From assembly GCF_900103955.1 (NCBI RefSeq), contig NZ_FNIL01000008.1, forward strand, positions 94,492-158,491: 64,000 bases of DNA, written 5' to 3'. How positions within the stretch are numbered: the stretch's first letter is position 1; every line of letters begins with the position of its first letter. The DNA is from Alkalicoccus daliensis (GTDB taxonomy: Bacteria > Bacillota > Bacilli > Bacillales > Salisediminibacteriaceae). Under the pieces are notes generated by a model. That model saw only the letters and a program-made list of their open reading frames with translations, was not told the DNA's origin and searched no databases. Below, piece by piece: positions 36,135 to 44,391 of the stretch. The translations under genes were made by a program, and so were the position numbers.

Positions 36135-36226
36135 TGACGCCACTTCCCTACGCTAGTATGAACTAGATCAGGTTCAAAGGGATCAAGCTGTGCTTGTCTC
36201 AGCCGCTAACGGCACCCCTAGTGGAA
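36135..36226 (-). promoter_or_regulatory. TPP riboswitch (THI element)
   Basis: On the minus strand: CTAGGGGTGCC, GGCTGAGA, CCCTTTGAACCTGATCTAG and ACTAGCGTAGGGAAGTGG appear in order. These are the conserved core segments of the thiamin pyrophosphate aptamer. Confidence 0.96.
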
Positions 36227-36378
36227 ACTATTTGGATCTACACTAACAGTAGCAGATTTTCCAAAATTTTTCAAACGCCTAAAGAATGCGGGTTCACGAA
36301 AAAGAGATATATAATTTTAATGGGAGGAAATATATAATGAAACAAGGATATTTGTTTTAAATTTGGGAGGTAGAGAAA

Positions 36379-36915
36379 ATGGAAAAGCTGCAATATCCAA
36401 TTGGGCGTTTTACACAGGCCGGCTATACGGATGACGAAATTAATGCATGGATTATGGAAATTGAAGAAATCCCCGGGCAGTTAAAAGAAGCAGTAGGAGA
36501 GCTGTCAGATGAACAGCTGGATACTCCTTACCGGCCGGGTGGCTGGACGGTAAGGCAGACGGTGCATCATATCGCCGACAGCCATATGAACAGCTATATC
36601 AGATTTAAACTGGCCCTTACAGAAGATGCTCCGCGAATCAAACCTTATGAAGAGGCAAAATGGGCAGAGTTATCTGATAGTGAACTTCCAGTGGATGTGT
36701 CTCTTGCACTTTTGGAATCGCTCCACAGCAGGTGGACTGCTTTACTCTGGTCCTTAAGAGAAGCAGATTTAGAAAAAACCTTTCGTCATCCAGCAGATGG
36801 AGAAGTTTCTTTAGGCATAGCTATTGGTTTATACTCCTGGCATGGAAGGCACCACATTGCACAAATTACTTCATTAAAGGAGCGGGAAAACTGGCAGAAA
36901 AGCTCCGATATTTAA
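36379..36915 (+). CDS. YfiT/BstA-type putative metal-dependent hydrolase or bacillithiol transferase
   Basis: 178 residues. Begins KLQYPIGRF as in YfiT, with the metal histidines in VHHIADSH and [10 protein letters not shown]. YfiT of B. subtilis has the same three-His nickel/zinc site in a DinB fold (family knowledge); BstA relatives add bacillithiol to electrophiles. Likely a detoxification enzyme. RBS GGGAGG. The VOC gene starts 17 bp after its stop, so they are probably co-transcribed. Confidence 0.88.
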   Translation: MEKLQYPIGRFTQAGYTDDEINAWIMEIEEIPGQLKEAVGELSDEQLDTPYRPGGWTVRQTVHHIADSHMNSYIRFKLALTEDAPRIKPYEEAKWAELSDSELPVDVSLALLESLHSRWTALLWSLREADLEKTFRHPADGEVSLGIAIGLYSWHGRHHIAQITSLKERENWQKSSDI

Positions 36916-36931
36916 AAAAGGAGGAAATGTG

Positions 36932-37354
36932 ATGGCGATCAACGTGTACTTAAACTTCAATGGAAACTGCAGGCAGGCTGTAGAATTTTATGCTGATGTC
37001 TTTGATACGGAAGCTCCCCATATTATGACATTCGGAGATATGCCCCCGGACAATGATTATCCATTGCCGGAGAAAGCAAAAGAACTGGTGATGCATACAC
37101 AGATGCTGCTTCAGGGAACAAGAATCATGTTTTCTGATGTGCTTCCCCACATGAAACATACCGAGGGAAACAACATCAGTCTTGCAGTTGTGTTAAATGA
37201 TGAATCTGAACTCCGTCGTCTCTACGGACGCTTAGCAGAAGAAGGAAAGGTACAGATGGAGCTTCAGGAAACTTCCTGGAGCAGTTGCTATGCAAGTCTT
37301 ACTGATAAATTCGGGATTGAATGGCAGCTGAATTATGAAGAAGAACCTGTCTGA
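36932..37354 (+). CDS. VOC/PhnB-like glyoxalase-fold protein
   Basis: 140 residues from the ATG at 36932 with AAAGGAGG seven bases upstream. Starts INVYLNFNGNCRQAVEFYADVF and ends with DKFGIEWQLNY, the standard pattern of PhnB-like (3-demethylubiquinone-9 methyltransferase-like) VOC proteins. Substrate unknown. Its partner gene upstream is a DinB-fold detoxification enzyme. Confidence 0.87.
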   Translation: MAINVYLNFNGNCRQAVEFYADVFDTEAPHIMTFGDMPPDNDYPLPEKAKELVMHTQMLLQGTRIMFSDVLPHMKHTEGNNISLAVVLNDESELRRLYGRLAEEGKVQMELQETSWSSCYASLTDKFGIEWQLNYEEEPV

Positions 37355-37410
37355 CTTTGGATGCAGAAAACATGCTGTCCCGAGATATACGGCTGTCTTA
37401 GGGGAACCAG

Positions 37411-37450
37411 AAAAAGAGCGCAAACAGGGGTCTCCTGATTTGCGCTCTTT
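37411..37450. terminator. Bidirectional terminator
   Basis: AAAGAGCGCAAA / TTTGCGCTCTTT between two converging genes. Confidence 0.8.
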
Positions 37451-37454
37451 ACAG

Positions 37455-38426
37455 TTACTTCTTGGACGTGCTTGTTTTATTGGTAAACTTAAGCATATCG
37501 GTTAATAAGGTACTGAAAGTAGAAAGCCGTTCTTCAATTCTTCCTGGAAACTCCCGCTCAATAAAATCTATCGTATCCATATTGGTATGCCAGATCCCTC
37601 CAAATTTCTCCGTTTGTTCATATCCGTCCATATCTCCAATTTCCCAGTTCGTTGCTTCGAGATAGGTATATGGAATTCCAAGGTTTTTGAAAGGGACGTG
37701 ATCACTCCAATCTCCAGTAGTTCCTGCAGGATAATTTGGGTTCAGGCCGGGATTAATGCCGACATTCAAATTCTTTTTCGCTGCAATATTTAATGCCTGG
37801 TCACGAAGGAAACCATCTGCTCCTTCACTTCCATGTACATACATTTTATCTCCGGCTGCAAGGCTGTCCAGATTTATCATTGCCAAGGTATTTTCGATTT
37901 CCTCTGTGCTCATCTGTCCGGCATAATGCCTGGAGCCCCGGAGACCCACCTCTTCTGCTCCAAAAGCAATATACACAATGGAATAAGGAGTCTTTATCTT
38001 GCTCAGCACCTCAGCTGTTTCAAGCATCACACCTACCCCGGAACCATTGTCATCTGCACCGGCTCCGCGGCGGACAGAATCGTAATGGGCACCTACAATA
38101 ATCTGCTTATCTGATTTACCTTTTTTATATGCAATCACGTTCGCAGAGCTATTTGATCCATAAGTGAAGTTCTGCAGTTCAGTTTCCAGTCCAATCCGCT
38201 CGAACTGTCCCTGAATATAAGCAGCTGCTTCCTGCTCTGCTTCCGTCCCGGCAATGCGGGGACCAATTTCTTTTGATAAATACTCCATATGAGCATAAGC
38301 CATTTCACCGGTTTTATGCGCTTTGGAAGGGTGATATTCTACAGGAGCAGCAAAAACAGAGGTGCTGAAAACAGACATTAGCGTTAATAGAGTAATTAAC
38401 ATAACGGAAATTTGTTTTTTGAACAT
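37455..38426 (-). CDS. Secreted M28-family aminopeptidase
   Basis: 323 residues with a signal peptide ending near SVFAAP. M28 zinc ligands can be followed: His and Asp in GAHYDSV, Asp in GADDNGSG, Glu-Glu in FGAEEVGLRGS, Asp in INLDSLA and the last His in SDHVPF. The length matches the single-domain Bacillus/Streptomyces aminopeptidases. It releases N-terminal residues from extracellular peptides using two zinc ions. RBS AGAGGAG. Confidence 0.92.
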   Translation of the reverse strand: MFKKQISVMLITLLTLMSVFSTSVFAAPVEYHPSKAHKTGEMAYAHMEYLSKEIGPRIAGTEAEQEAAAYIQGQFERIGLETELQNFTYGSNSSANVIAYKKGKSDKQIIVGAHYDSVRRGAGADDNGSGVGVMLETAEVLSKIKTPYSIVYIAFGAEEVGLRGSRHYAGQMSTEEIENTLAMINLDSLAAGDKMYVHGSEGADGFLRDQALNIAAKKNLNVGINPGLNPNYPAGTTGDWSDHVPFKNLGIPYTYLEATNWEIGDMDGYEQTEKFGGIWHTNMDTIDFIEREFPGRIEERLSTFSTLLTDMLKFTNKTSTSKK

Positions 38427-38843
38427 TCATGACATCTCCTCTGATAATAAATTTCACAGCTGGATCCTTCGTTTTCGAAATAAGGTTAATACTTAAACGC
38501 CACTGTTACACCACATTGAAAGAGATGATAAAAACTGTTTAATATGCAGTCACCACACCACTCCCATGAAAATTATGTATTTGTTGGATTTAATTATAAT
38601 GCGGCAGTGAGAGATACAAAAGAAAATATTGTAAAGTATTAAAATTAAATACTTTTGATAGAAGCAGTTTTTGAAATTTCCAGGGAATTATTACTATAAA
38701 GCTTCCACGAAGCATGACAGAACACCTATTCCTCGATAGATTCCTTAACAATACCTATTTTTTTAGAATGGTTAGTTTTTTCCTGAAAAGAGGTATATAT
38801 GTAAAAAGAGATTACATTTACTGGTTCTGGAAAGGAGCAGCCT
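38427..38843. other. Intergenic region, about 415 bp, no gene seen
   Basis: Between divergent genes. AT-rich, two promoters expected; I recognise no further element. Confidence 0.4.
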
Positions 38844-39212
38844 ATGACAACTAAAACGGAAGAAATGGTCCGTGCTTTTAATGAAGCATTTGCTGCAAAT
38901 GATATTTCTTTTATGGCGGATAATTTAACCGAGAATGTCTCCTGGTGCAAAGTTGGTGAAAGAACAATTGCCGGTAAACAGGAAGTGCTGAATTTATTAA
39001 ATGAAGAAGGCGGGGAAGGCATTTTCAGCCTTACTATCGAGCATGTAGTCACTCACGGGAATATTTCCATGTGCAATGGCAGGCGGGAGGTTACAAACGC
39101 TTCAGGAAATAAGCAGATTTTTGAATTTTGTGAAGTCTACAAACTGAATCATGACGGCAGAATAAAAGAACTTATATCGTATGCAATTAACACTACTTCC
39201 GCGCAGAAGTAG
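38844..39212 (+). CDS. SnoaL/NTF2-like protein
   Basis: 122 residues with the cone-shaped NTF2 pattern: MVRAFNEAFAANDISFMADNLTE helix start, W-C-KVGERTIAGKQEVL and a final beta strand with GRIKELISY. Such small proteins are hydrolases, isomerases or carriers. Function unknown. RBS AAAGGAG; the stop codon lies inside the terminator stem. Confidence 0.8.
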   Translation: MTTKTEEMVRAFNEAFAANDISFMADNLTENVSWCKVGERTIAGKQEVLNLLNEEGGEGIFSLTIEHVVTHGNISMCNGRREVTNASGNKQIFEFCEVYKLNHDGRIKELISYAINTTSAQK

Positions 39213-39221
39213 TGTTTTTTT
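39189..39221 (+). terminator. Terminator after the SnoaL-like gene
   Basis: AACACTACTTC / GAAGTAGTGTT with a T run. Confidence 0.8.
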
Positions 39222-39250
39222 ATTGGCTGGGAAATTATAAGTTACTACTT

Positions 39251-39475
39251 TTGCAGGTAACCTGCTAATTGATAAAAGAGAAGAGGGCAGATACTTATTT
39301 GCTAATAACAGATTCGAAGCTGCTAATAACAGATACATAGGGAAGCTGCGTTGTTAAAATCAGATCCCTCCCTTTTAGTAACAGATACGCACAATAATAA
39401 CAGAATACCCGCTGCTAAAAGCAGATAATTCGTCATCGTGTACAGATAACTGCTGCTAAAGACAGAATACGAGAA
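39251..39475. repeat. Degenerate 20-21 bp array with TGCTAATAACAGATAC consensus
   Basis: About nine units, such as TGCTAATAACAGATAC at 39321 and TGCTAAAGACAGAATAC at 39452, with spacing mostly 20-22 bp and two longer gaps. A near-palindrome GCAGGTAACCTGC sits at its left edge (39253-39265), echoing the CAGGTAAC inverted repeat of the array at 22741. Confidence 0.75.
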
Positions 39476-39700
39476 CCTTGTCCATGCTTAAAAATCATAT
39501 TGAATTTTTGCATAACCAGTCTATCGAAGGAAAATGCAAATATACAACTTTTGTTCCTGTTGTGTTAAGAGAAGTACGATTCTTGCGGCTGCTTTTAACT
39601 TTTCATGCAAATGGTGCAATCGGTTAAGCTGGAAGATGTGTTCGAATATACTCCCCTTATGCAGAATAATCAGCTGGCCTGCCCCCATTAAAAACCACCG

Positions 39701-39827
39701 CTGCTGTGAAACGCAGGCGAGGACGCTCGGAGGATGAAGCGCAGTCAGAGAATCCATTCCGAAGAAGCGGAGCGGCAGAGAAATTAGCCGAGGACAAGCC
39801 CTCGAGCAAGCATTCGCCGAAAGTGAA
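39701..39827. repeat. Interspersed repeat, minus-strand copy
   Basis: The reverse complement starts TTCACTTTCGGCGAATGCTT and ends GACTGCGCTTCATCCTCC...TTTCACAGCAG, matching 34812-35026 and 6678-6790. No gene; the rest of 39828-40089 is AT-rich promoter-type DNA. Confidence 0.7.
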
Positions 39828-40089
39828 ACAGCAATATGAAACTCTTTTTTTACATAGAAAGATGAAAAAATTCAACAAAATATGGTTTTCTTCATAAATT
39901 TCAGTCCAGCAACCAAGAAAATATTTTAAGAATTTCAACGAAGCTCCGACTACTGCCAGGCTCATATTTTCCTAGTATTTTATAATGAATTTCTCTTTGT
40001 TTAATGTTTTATTTTACCTATTTGGGGAAGCTTTATTCATATTGGGGAATTAAATTCCCGAAACTAATATTTAAAAAGGATGGGATAAT

Positions 40090-41034
40090 GTGAAGAAAGC
40101 CAGTGTAATCACGGTAGTTTCAGTAGGTACCGTTTTAGCAGGTGCTACTTTAGCCTCGGCAGAAGAGCAGTCAGCAGAAGAGGTGCTGCAGCAGTCAAAT
40201 GAAGCGATGGAAAACCTGGAAAGCTTCTCGAACATTATCGAAACCGAAGAAAGTACTGCAGGAACAGAAGGAGAAATGGATGCTTCCACTACTTTAGCGC
40301 AGGATGTTATTATTGATCCTTTTAAAATGCGCCAGGAAACAACGATTATGAATCCTGATGGAGAGGAAGAAACACTGCAATCATACTTAACGGAGGAAGG
40401 CTACTTTCAGGAAGATGGGGAAGGCGGCTGGATCCTTGTAGACAATGACACGGAATACATGGAGGAAATGGCTTATTATCCGCATGATCCAGTTGCGGAA
40501 TTTATGAGTCTGGATGAAGAAATCGAACTCGGTGAGGAAGATGGCTACTACGTTCTGACTTATCAGGGAGACGGAGAAGAATTTGAAGATCTATTTAATG
40601 ATATGGATGAATTAAATGAAGAAGCGAGTGAAGAAGAAGTAGAAATGGTGGAAGAAATGCTTGATGATATTGAACTCAGCGATGTTTATTACGAGCTTCA
40701 TATTGATCAGGAAACTCATTATTTAACAAATTCTTATCTGGAGCTTACTATGACGCTGGATGTTGAAGGCGCGGAAACTGCTATTGATCAGACGATAGAT
40801 ATGGAGTTTCATAACTTTGACAATGTAGAGGACTTTGATCTTCCGGAAGGTGTACTGGAAGAAGCTGAATCTCTTGAAGATATAGTAGAAGCTGAAATTG
40901 AAGAAGAGTTTGAAGAAGGAGACGAGATGGCTGACACAGCAACGAACCAGCCGCTTTGGACCGCAGTAGGTTTTCTCTTCCTTTTCGCAGCAGGCGGACT
41001 GCTTCTTGCCGGACGTAAAACTGAAAAAGCATAA
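40090..41034 (+). CDS. Acidic surface protein with sortase-like ADTATN signal
   Basis: 314 residues, GTG start behind AAGGATGG. Signal peptide to about 25 (ASAEEQ), then a very acidic region that resembles DUF6612-type lipoprotein-like domains (ENLESFSNIIETEE; then beta-strand blocks). The C-terminus reads MADTATN, a 20-residue hydrophobic helix and RKTEKA. The ADTATN core equals that of the sortase-D substrate at 13320 (LPDTATN), with MA in place of LP. I infer it is the second client of that sortase. No sortase gene is adjacent. Confidence 0.8.
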   Translation: MKKASVITVVSVGTVLAGATLASAEEQSAEEVLQQSNEAMENLESFSNIIETEESTAGTEGEMDASTTLAQDVIIDPFKMRQETTIMNPDGEEETLQSYLTEEGYFQEDGEGGWILVDNDTEYMEEMAYYPHDPVAEFMSLDEEIELGEEDGYYVLTYQGDGEEFEDLFNDMDELNEEASEEEVEMVEEMLDDIELSDVYYELHIDQETHYLTNSYLELTMTLDVEGAETAIDQTIDMEFHNFDNVEDFDLPEGVLEEAESLEDIVEAEIEEEFEEGDEMADTATNQPLWTAVGFLFLFAAGGLLLAGRKTEKA

Positions 41035-41045
41035 TTTCTAATCTG

Positions 41046-41082
41046 AAAGGTGTCCCCTTAAAAATTAAGGGGACACCTTTTT
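41046..41082 (+). terminator. Terminator after the ADTATN protein
   Basis: AAAGGTGTCCCCTT / AAGGGGACACCTTT. Confidence 0.85.
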
Positions 41083-41189
41083 AAGTGGTTATAAAATCAG
41101 TTTCTTGGTAAGAAATCGCTTTGTTATAAAGCTTTCGCTATGTGAGGAAAATAAGCTTCCCATAGACAATAATAGTTTTTAGCTTGCAG

Positions 41190-42242
41190 CTACACCAGAA
41201 TATCAGCTAATATTTTATCTTTATGCAGAAATTCCAGCGCGCGGCTGCGGTATTTTTGTTCGTGCAGAAAGGTGTATCTCTGCGGCTTCATCTCAGGACT
41301 TTTCTCAATGGCATGATGAAAATCAGTTTTTTTCATTTGGAGCGTTTTTACATAGGTGAAAAATCCGGTTCTGGAAAATACTTTTTCCATTCGCTCTGCC
41401 CGATGGTCCTGCACATGCGCCATAATGTAAGAGGCAATTCCAATCTGCAGTCCATGCATTTGCGGCGCTGCCGCATATTTATCAAGTGCATGAGAAATAA
41501 GGTGTTCTGAACCGCTGATCGGCGCGCTGTTTCCGCTGATGACGGTAGCTACTCCCCCCATTGTGAGAGAGCTAACGAGTTCCTTAAGAAATGTTGGATG
41601 TTTGATATCATCCATGGGAGTACGGATAAAGCTGTTGACCGCTTTTTTACTCAGCATGGCTGCGAAAGCATTTACCTGTCCCACACCGTGGAAATCTTCA
41701 AATTCCCAATCGTAGAGCGCAGTGATATTCGACATCAAGTCTCCTATTCCAGCGAGAACAAATTTGTCGGGGGCCTGCTTAATCACATCCAGATCTGCAA
41801 TGATGCCATACGGCACTTTTGCAGGAACAGTGGTTTTACGGCCATTAATAATCAAGGAACAGTTGCTGCTGGCAAAGCCGTCGTTGGAAGCGGAAGTAGG
41901 GACACTGAGAAAGGGGATATTCCTGGAAAAAGCAATATATTTCCCATGATCAATGACAGCCCCGCCTCCGACCGCAACGATAACATCGTATGCCTTTATA
42001 GAAAATGCCTGCTGAATCAGATCGTTTATGTTCAAATCTTCTGCCAGTTTTAGAGTGTCAGGAACGATTTTTGAAAATGAATTTTTCACATCTTCGGAAA
42101 ATGTCTGAAAAGTAAAGTGATCAAAGAGAATCATTGCATTTTCAAACCCGTGACGCTGAAATGTAGTTTCGAGCTGGTACAGGCTTCCTTTCTTAATATC
42201 CAGTACTGCAGGTATAGGAATATTAGTAATCGGATTAGTCAT
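41190..42242 (-). CDS. sn-glycerol-1-phosphate dehydrogenase family (AraM/EgsA-like)
   Basis: 350 residues. The G1PDH signature is well kept: VGGGAVIDHGKYIAF, SVPTSASNDGFAS, AGIGDLMSN with the metal Asp, and GSEHLISHALD with a metal His, then MHGLQIGI. The family reduces dihydroxyacetone phosphate to G1P, the archaeal-type backbone used in Bacillus for heptaprenylglyceryl phosphate. The start lies inside the end of the HAD gene (ATGACTAA, 8-bp overlap), so translation is coupled. The pcrB partner is not here. Confidence 0.87.
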   Translation of the reverse strand: MTNPITNIPIPAVLDIKKGSLYQLETTFQRHGFENAMILFDHFTFQTFSEDVKNSFSKIVPDTLKLAEDLNINDLIQQAFSIKAYDVIVAVGGGAVIDHGKYIAFSRNIPFLSVPTSASNDGFASSNCSLIINGRKTTVPAKVPYGIIADLDVIKQAPDKFVLAGIGDLMSNITALYDWEFEDFHGVGQVNAFAAMLSKKAVNSFIRTPMDDIKHPTFLKELVSSLTMGGVATVISGNSAPISGSEHLISHALDKYAAAPQMHGLQIGIASYIMAHVQDHRAERMEKVFSRTGFFTYVKTLQMKKTDFHHAIEKSPEMKPQRYTFLHEQKYRSRALEFLHKDKILADILV

Positions 42243-42891
42243 TTGTTAAAAATCCTGTACGCTGCAATTCCTTCTCGATTTCTTTAAAGTTTTCTACCGT
42301 AATATGAGGGACTCCTTTACTCGATAGAATTTCAGGCAGTGCAGCTTTCGCGAAAGTGACATCAGCATGCACAGCAGGGTGGGAATCAGGCTCGCTGTCT
42401 CCTGCAAAATGAATAGTTTCGTATTGCTGCTTTAATTCTTCCAGGACAGTGGCTTTATCTATGCCGTAGCGATCGGAGTGATACCGGTGTTCCGGATCGA
42501 TGTGCAGATGAATATTCCGGTCTTCATAGTAACCTTTATTGGAAAGCACAGTGACATTTTTTATGTTGTAATGATCTAAAATATAATTAATGTAATAATC
42601 TGTGCCGGCGCTCAATACATAAAAATCTCCGCCGTGATCCTGCACTTTTTTAATAAATTCAGGAACGTGTTCATCGATAGGAATTTCCAGGACGTCTTCA
42701 ATGATCTGTGATTCATTTTGATGAATGGAAGAAAATACAGTGCTGAGGAAATCGATATCTTTTATTTCTCCGCCCTTCCACTGCTTTACCATATCTGCGC
42801 CTTCAGGAAAGTACTTTTCAATTACGATCCAGTAAAAATCCTTCTTCGAGATAGTGCCGTCAAAATCCGAAACAAATGCCCATTTTTTCAT
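42235..42891 (-). CDS. HAD-family phosphatase (MtnX / SerB-like)
   Basis: 218 residues. HAD motif I DFDGTIS at residues 9-15 with the nucleophile Asp, motif II Ser in VLSAG near 94, and motif III/IV AGDSEPD near 165. The C1-cap region and DRYGIDKATVLEEL resemble MtnX, a methionine-salvage phosphatase, but no mtn genes are near. Since it is translationally coupled to a G1P dehydrogenase, its substrate may be a glycerol phosphate or a related polyol phosphate (inference). RBS GGAGGA. Confidence 0.83.
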   Translation of the reverse strand: MKKWAFVSDFDGTISKKDFYWIVIEKYFPEGADMVKQWKGGEIKDIDFLSTVFSSIHQNESQIIEDVLEIPIDEHVPEFIKKVQDHGGDFYVLSAGTDYYINYILDHYNIKNVTVLSNKGYYEDRNIHLHIDPEHRYHSDRYGIDKATVLEELKQQYETIHFAGDSEPDSHPAVHADVTFAKAALPEILSSKGVPHITVENFKEIEKELQRTGFLTND

Positions 42892-43158
42892 GTCTATTCC
42901 TCCAGTTTCTAAAATAGCTTAGTCTGTATTCACTTTTATAGTTTATCATGAACTTTTTCCCTCATTAAAAGAATATAAACAATCGAAGCTGCCAGGGGAT
43001 AGGAAGGCAGTCGAATGAATTTTTAACGCCAGCCGGCATTGAAAACAGCTGTAGATAAGACGAGGACAAACCCGCCATACAATGTTAATCATTTGCAAAG
43101 TTCAAAGAGCAAGGTAAATAAACATGATATTCGTGCCAAAGAATAAATATTGTCTAAA

Positions 43159-43208
43159 TTGTGAAATATTTCACAAAGTCTTGATTCCTATGTTCCCAGA
43201 GGTATAAT
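43159..43208 (+). promoter_or_regulatory. Crp/Fnr-type operator and promoter of adh
   Basis: Perfect palindrome TTGTGAAATATTTCACAA at 43159-43176, then TTGATT (43181) and TATAAT (43203) with a 16-bp spacer. It fits the Bacillus Fnr consensus TGTGA-N6-TCACA and predicts activation without oxygen. Confidence 0.85.
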
Positions 43209-43257
43209 TTAAGTGTAGTTAGCATTTTAAAATCCATAGGATAAAGGGGATGTTAGC

Positions 43258-44334
43258 ATGACAGGTCAAGTAATGAATAATCCGTCAGAAGAAGAAAAAG
43301 TAAGTGGAGTGCAGGAAACAATGAAGGCAGCAGTAGTAAATCAGTTTCATGAGGATTTGCGCATTGAAGAAGTTCCTGTACCACAAGTGGGGGCAGGCCA
43401 GGTATTGGTTAAGATTAAGGCCTGCGGTGTGTGTCACACGGATTTACATGCGGCGCATGGAGACTGGCCTGTCAAGCCGAAACTTCCCCTGATTCCGGGA
43501 CATGAAGGCGTGGGAGAAGTCACTGCAACAGGTACGAACGTAACACATCTGCAGGTTGGCGACCGTGTGGGCATTCCCTGGCTGTATTCTGCATGTGGGT
43601 ACTGTGAATACTGTCTGGATGGAAAAGAGACGCTCTGCAAAGATCAGCAGAACGCTGGGTATTCTGTGGATGGGAGCTATGCAGATTACTGCCTGGCAGA
43701 AGCAGATTATGTAGTGAAAATTCCGGACAGCCTCAGCTATGTCGATGCAGCACCTATTTTCTGCGCTGGTGTTACTACTTATAAAGCGTTAAAAGTAGGT
43801 GGAGCAAAGCCCGGGGACTGGGTAGCAATTTACGGTATCGGAGGTCTTGGCCACGTGGCAGTTCAATATGCTAAAGCGATGGGATATAACGTGGTGGCTG
43901 TCGATACATTCGATGAGAAGCTGGAGCTTGCAGAAAGCTTGGGAGCTGACAAAGTAATCAATCCGAAAAAGGAAGATTCCGGCGAATTTATTCAAAGAGA
44001 AGTTGGCGGCGTACAGGCTTCCATCTGTACAGCTGTAACCAAGCCAGCCTTTGGGGAAGCCTACCGTGCTGTAAAGCGTGGAGGCACTTGTGTCGCAGTG
44101 GGACTCCCGCCGGAAATGATGGAAATCCCTATCTTTGATACCGTATTAAATGCAGTCAGTGTGGCAGGATCTATCGTCGGCACGCGTAAAGACCTGCAGG
44201 AAGCACTGCAGTTTGCAGCTGAAGGAAAAGTGCAGACTCACATTGAAACAGCGAAGTTAAGCGAAATTAACCGGGTATTTGCCGATCTGGAAGCAGGAAA
44301 AATCAACGGGCGCATCGTGCTTGTAAATGAATAA
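43258..44334 (+). CDS. Zinc-dependent alcohol dehydrogenase (AdhP/AdhA type)
   Basis: 358 residues. Catalytic zinc ligands in [16 protein letters not shown] and GHEGVGEV, structural zinc in [18 protein letters not shown] site [17 protein letters not shown], and a C-terminal GKINGRIVL. It reduces acetaldehyde to ethanol or the reverse. The start at 43258 has AAAGGGG eight bases upstream and gives about 21 residues more than usual for the family; an internal ATG before KAAVV would give the classic length. The Fnr-type palindrome upstream and pflBA later in the window suggest fermentative ethanol formation. Confidence 0.92.
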   Translation: MTGQVMNNPSEEEKVSGVQETMKAAVVNQFHEDLRIEEVPVPQVGAGQVLVKIKACGVCHTDLHAAHGDWPVKPKLPLIPGHEGVGEVTATGTNVTHLQVGDRVGIPWLYSACGYCEYCLDGKETLCKDQQNAGYSVDGSYADYCLAEADYVVKIPDSLSYVDAAPIFCAGVTTYKALKVGGAKPGDWVAIYGIGGLGHVAVQYAKAMGYNVVAVDTFDEKLELAESLGADKVINPKKEDSGEFIQREVGGVQASICTAVTKPAFGEAYRAVKRGGTCVAVGLPPEMMEIPIFDTVLNAVSVAGSIVGTRKDLQEALQFAAEGKVQTHIETAKLSEINRVFADLEAGKINGRIVLVNE

Positions 44335-44353
44335 ACCGAAAAAGGATAAAATG

Positions 44354-44385
44354 AAAAGGCCGCTTCCTCAGGAAAGCGGCCTTTT
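44354..44385. terminator. Bidirectional terminator
   Basis: AAAAGGCCGCTT / AAGCGGCCTTTT between adh and the UbiB gene. Confidence 0.85.
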
Positions 44386-44391
44386 GCTTTG

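Noticed and set aside
41190..42242. Ordinary iron alcohol dehydrogenase or glycerol dehydrogenase
   Set aside because: The SVPTSASNDGFAS and AGIGDLMSN blocks fit the G1P dehydrogenase group better.
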